DNA of 64,000 nt. Origin: G963668605 sp963668605 (lineage in GTDB: Bacteria; Acidobacteriota; Terriglobia; Bryobacterales; Bryobacteraceae). The stretch is taken from positions 4,464,001 to 4,528,000 of the forward strand of contig OY764903.1 in NCBI GenBank assembly GCA_963668605.1, given 5' to 3'. Under the pieces are notes generated by a model. It was given only the letters and a program-made list of their open reading frames with translations. It did no database searches and was not told the origin of the DNA. Of the stretch, positions 62,668 through 64,000 are shown one piece after another. The first letter of the stretch is position 1. Every line of letters starts with the position of its first letter. A program made the translations under genes and the position numbers.

Positions 62668-64000
62668 CTAGCGCTGCAGCGGATCTTCGATCCAGGGTGG
62701 CGTGGCCTCGATCAAGCGGCCCAACTCCGGCTCCAGCCGATCCATGGCTTCCTTCATCAACCAGGCGATCCGGCGATAGCTGAAATGGCCTTTGACGCCG
62801 CTGCGGATGCGTGCGATGTACTCGGCTTCGGCGAAATCCATTTTGAACAGGAAGCGCGAGCGAGCGCCGAAGGGCAGCAGGTAATGCGAAGCCGGTTCGG
62901 GCAACGCCTGGAGACAGGCTATCGCGGAGCTCATGGCGGCGTCGTACTCTCCGGCGGCGCCGGCGGCACGCACAACCTCGGGCGTGTCGTAACCAAGTTT
63001 GGCGCTATAGGCCTGGCGGAACTGCTGGCAGCGGCGATGGCGATGCAGGTCGCGGTAGGCGCCGATGTCCATCACGATGTCGTATACATAAGGGCCACCG
63101 CGAAAGCTGCGCAGCAGGTCGTCGCCGCGTCCGCGCGAGCGCACAGCGAGATCGAGCACCTCGCGGCGCAGCGCTTCGCTCCAGGAGGCGGCCAGCTCAT
63201 ACAACTCGCGATAAGGGCGCTCGGTCACGGGATAGAGCAGCGTCGCGACGACGTCAGCCAGCGGGCTCGCCGGCCGGAGCAGATCGACATCCGGGGAGTC
63301 TACGGATGAGACCGCCGGCAAGTTCTGCGAGGCCCACAGCCGCAAGTCTTCGCGCGACTGCCTGAGGTAGCCGTCGACGTCGACGTACTTGGCCAGCGTG
63401 GGAGCTAGCGGCTCGGCCGGCACGTCCACATCGAAGGCACAGCCGGGAGCCTCCGCGCATGCCGCGGCGATCTCGCCACCGAGGCTGCGTAATTCCTCGT
63501 ACTCGGAAGCCTTCAAGCGCCGGATCTGGCGCTCGAGCGTACGGATGCTGGTGACCTGCCCGATGTTGGTGGGCACGCCGAAGAAGAGCAGGTAGCGGGC
63601 AACATCGAAGGCACGCGCTGCAATGTTGCGTTCGTAGGCGTCGGGCTTCATGCCGTCTGGGCGCGGCAATGTGCCGGCGAGGTACTCGCGGGCCGCTTTG
63701 TGAACCTGCGCGTAGGCGGCCAGCAGGGCTTCGCCTGCGCCGCGATAGGCCTCTGCTTGCGCACCGCTCAATTCCGCCGGCGTGATAAAACCTGATTTCG
63801 AGAAATCCTGATAGCGCGACGATTTGGCCTGGCCGTCCCAAAGCTGCTCATCCTCGGCTTCGGTGGCGGCCAACTCGGAGATCCCCTCGAAGCACAGTAC
63901 GACATGGCCCAGATCGGCGATCGAAGCATGACCGTATTGAAAATAGAAGCTCTCCAGGAACTTCCGCGAGTCGTGAGAACGCACCCAATCGACGGACTCG
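62668..64000 (-). CDS. thyX: Double-length FAD-dependent thymidylate synthase (ThyX), 5' end outside the window
   Basis: More than 444 residues visible. Two ThyX-like halves: the first has YGHASIADLGHVVLCFEGIS...KSSRYQDFS, but the RHR of the family motif RHRxxSxxxxSxRY is replaced by LWDGQ; the second has the RHR (LHRHRRCQQFRQAYSAKLGY) but lacks the SxRY part. Each half thus keeps a different part of the catalytic motif, so the protein may fold as one active unit or be functionally altered. Translation begins beyond 64000. Confidence 0.85.
   Translation of the reverse strand, partial: ESVDWVRSHDSRKFLESFYFQYGHASIADLGHVVLCFEGISELAATEAEDEQLWDGQAKSSRYQDFSKSGFITPAELSGAQAEAYRGAGEALLAAYAQVHKAAREYLAGTLPRPDGMKPDAYERNIAARAFDVARYLLFFGVPTNIGQVTSIRTLERQIRRLKASEYEELRSLGGEIAAACAEAPGCAFDVDVPAEPLAPTLAKYVDVDGYLRQSREDLRLWASQNLPAVSSVDSPDVDLLRPASPLADVVATLLYPVTERPYRELYELAASWSEALRREVLDLAVRSRGRGDDLLRSFRGGPYVYDIVMDIGAYRDLHRHRRCQQFRQAYSAKLGYDTPEVVRAAGAAGEYDAAMSSAIACLQALPEPASHYLLPFGARSRFLFKMDFAEAEYIARIRSGVKGHFSYRRIAWLMKEAMDRLEPELGRLIEATPPWIEDPLQR

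Overview
The window looks like a piece of an acidobacterial chromosome, most likely of the Bryobacterales/Solibacter type. The evidence is the GC-rich sequence, three secreted VWFA-type proteins of the kind enriched in Acidobacteria, a very large TonB-dependent receptor with an N-terminal carboxypeptidase-like domain, a MoaD-MoaE fusion, a double-length ThyX, and dispersed 'CCGGAGGC' palindromes. LPS genes (kdsA, kdsB, lpxB) show a Gram-negative envelope. The genus is inference; no rRNA is present.

Layout. 0-1.1 kb: 5' part of a group II intron running on the minus strand, inserted in a REP-like repeat array. 1.3-6.8 kb (minus): two VWFA proteins, a cyclase-family hydrolase and the three-gene proton-translocating transhydrogenase, packed as one operon. 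6.9-10.7 kb (plus): kdsB-pyrG-kdsA and a type IV pilin-like gene. 10.8-19.4 kb (minus): housekeeping and proteostasis block metK, tig, clpX, lon, engB, rho, with no clpP between tig and clpX. 19.5-26.8 kb: MFS transporter, GH127 glycosidase, ribA, LytS-type histidine kinase, methyltransferase and a Tat-exported Gfo/Idh/MocA oxidoreductase. 27-32.2 kb (minus): moaDE, VWFA, a divergent Sm-like protein, suhB, hfq, hflX, pgsA. 32.4-39 kb (minus): GH2 glycosidase and TonB-dependent receptor under a promoter with repeated operators. 39.4-43.4 kb: S46 dipeptidyl-peptidase, ATP-grasp-like protein, small TauE/SafE protein. 43.6-47.5 kb (minus): rpoN, hpf, rapZ, a PilZ protein. 47.7-55.9 kb: accessory stretch with a PilZ protein, an IS4-type element carrying a passenger gene, an MrfA-like helicase, one intact toxin-antitoxin pair (TacA/TacT type), a decayed ParD/ParE pair, an orphan HigA-like antitoxin and a long coiled-coil protein. 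55.9-64 kb: an unknown gene, lpxB, a catalytically dead M1-peptidase homologue with TPRs, a YihY protein, a sigma-54 activator with a degenerate receiver, and a partial two-domain ThyX.

How they fit together: most of the window is core metabolism, envelope biogenesis and protein quality control. The carbohydrate functions (GH127, GH2 plus receptor, MFS, MocA oxidoreductase) point to a heterotroph living on plant or microbial polysaccharides. rpoN, hpf and rapZ form the classical sigma-54 neighbourhood, and a sigma-54-dependent activator lies 14 kb away.

The least explained items are the paired Sm-fold proteins, the dead M1-like lipoprotein or periplasmic protein, the IS with a shared operator-like palindrome at both of its genes, the intron sitting inside a REP-like palindrome, and the two-promoter operator region upstream of the GH2 gene facing a truncated signal-peptide ORF. 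I saw no CRISPR array, tRNA, rRNA or prophage.
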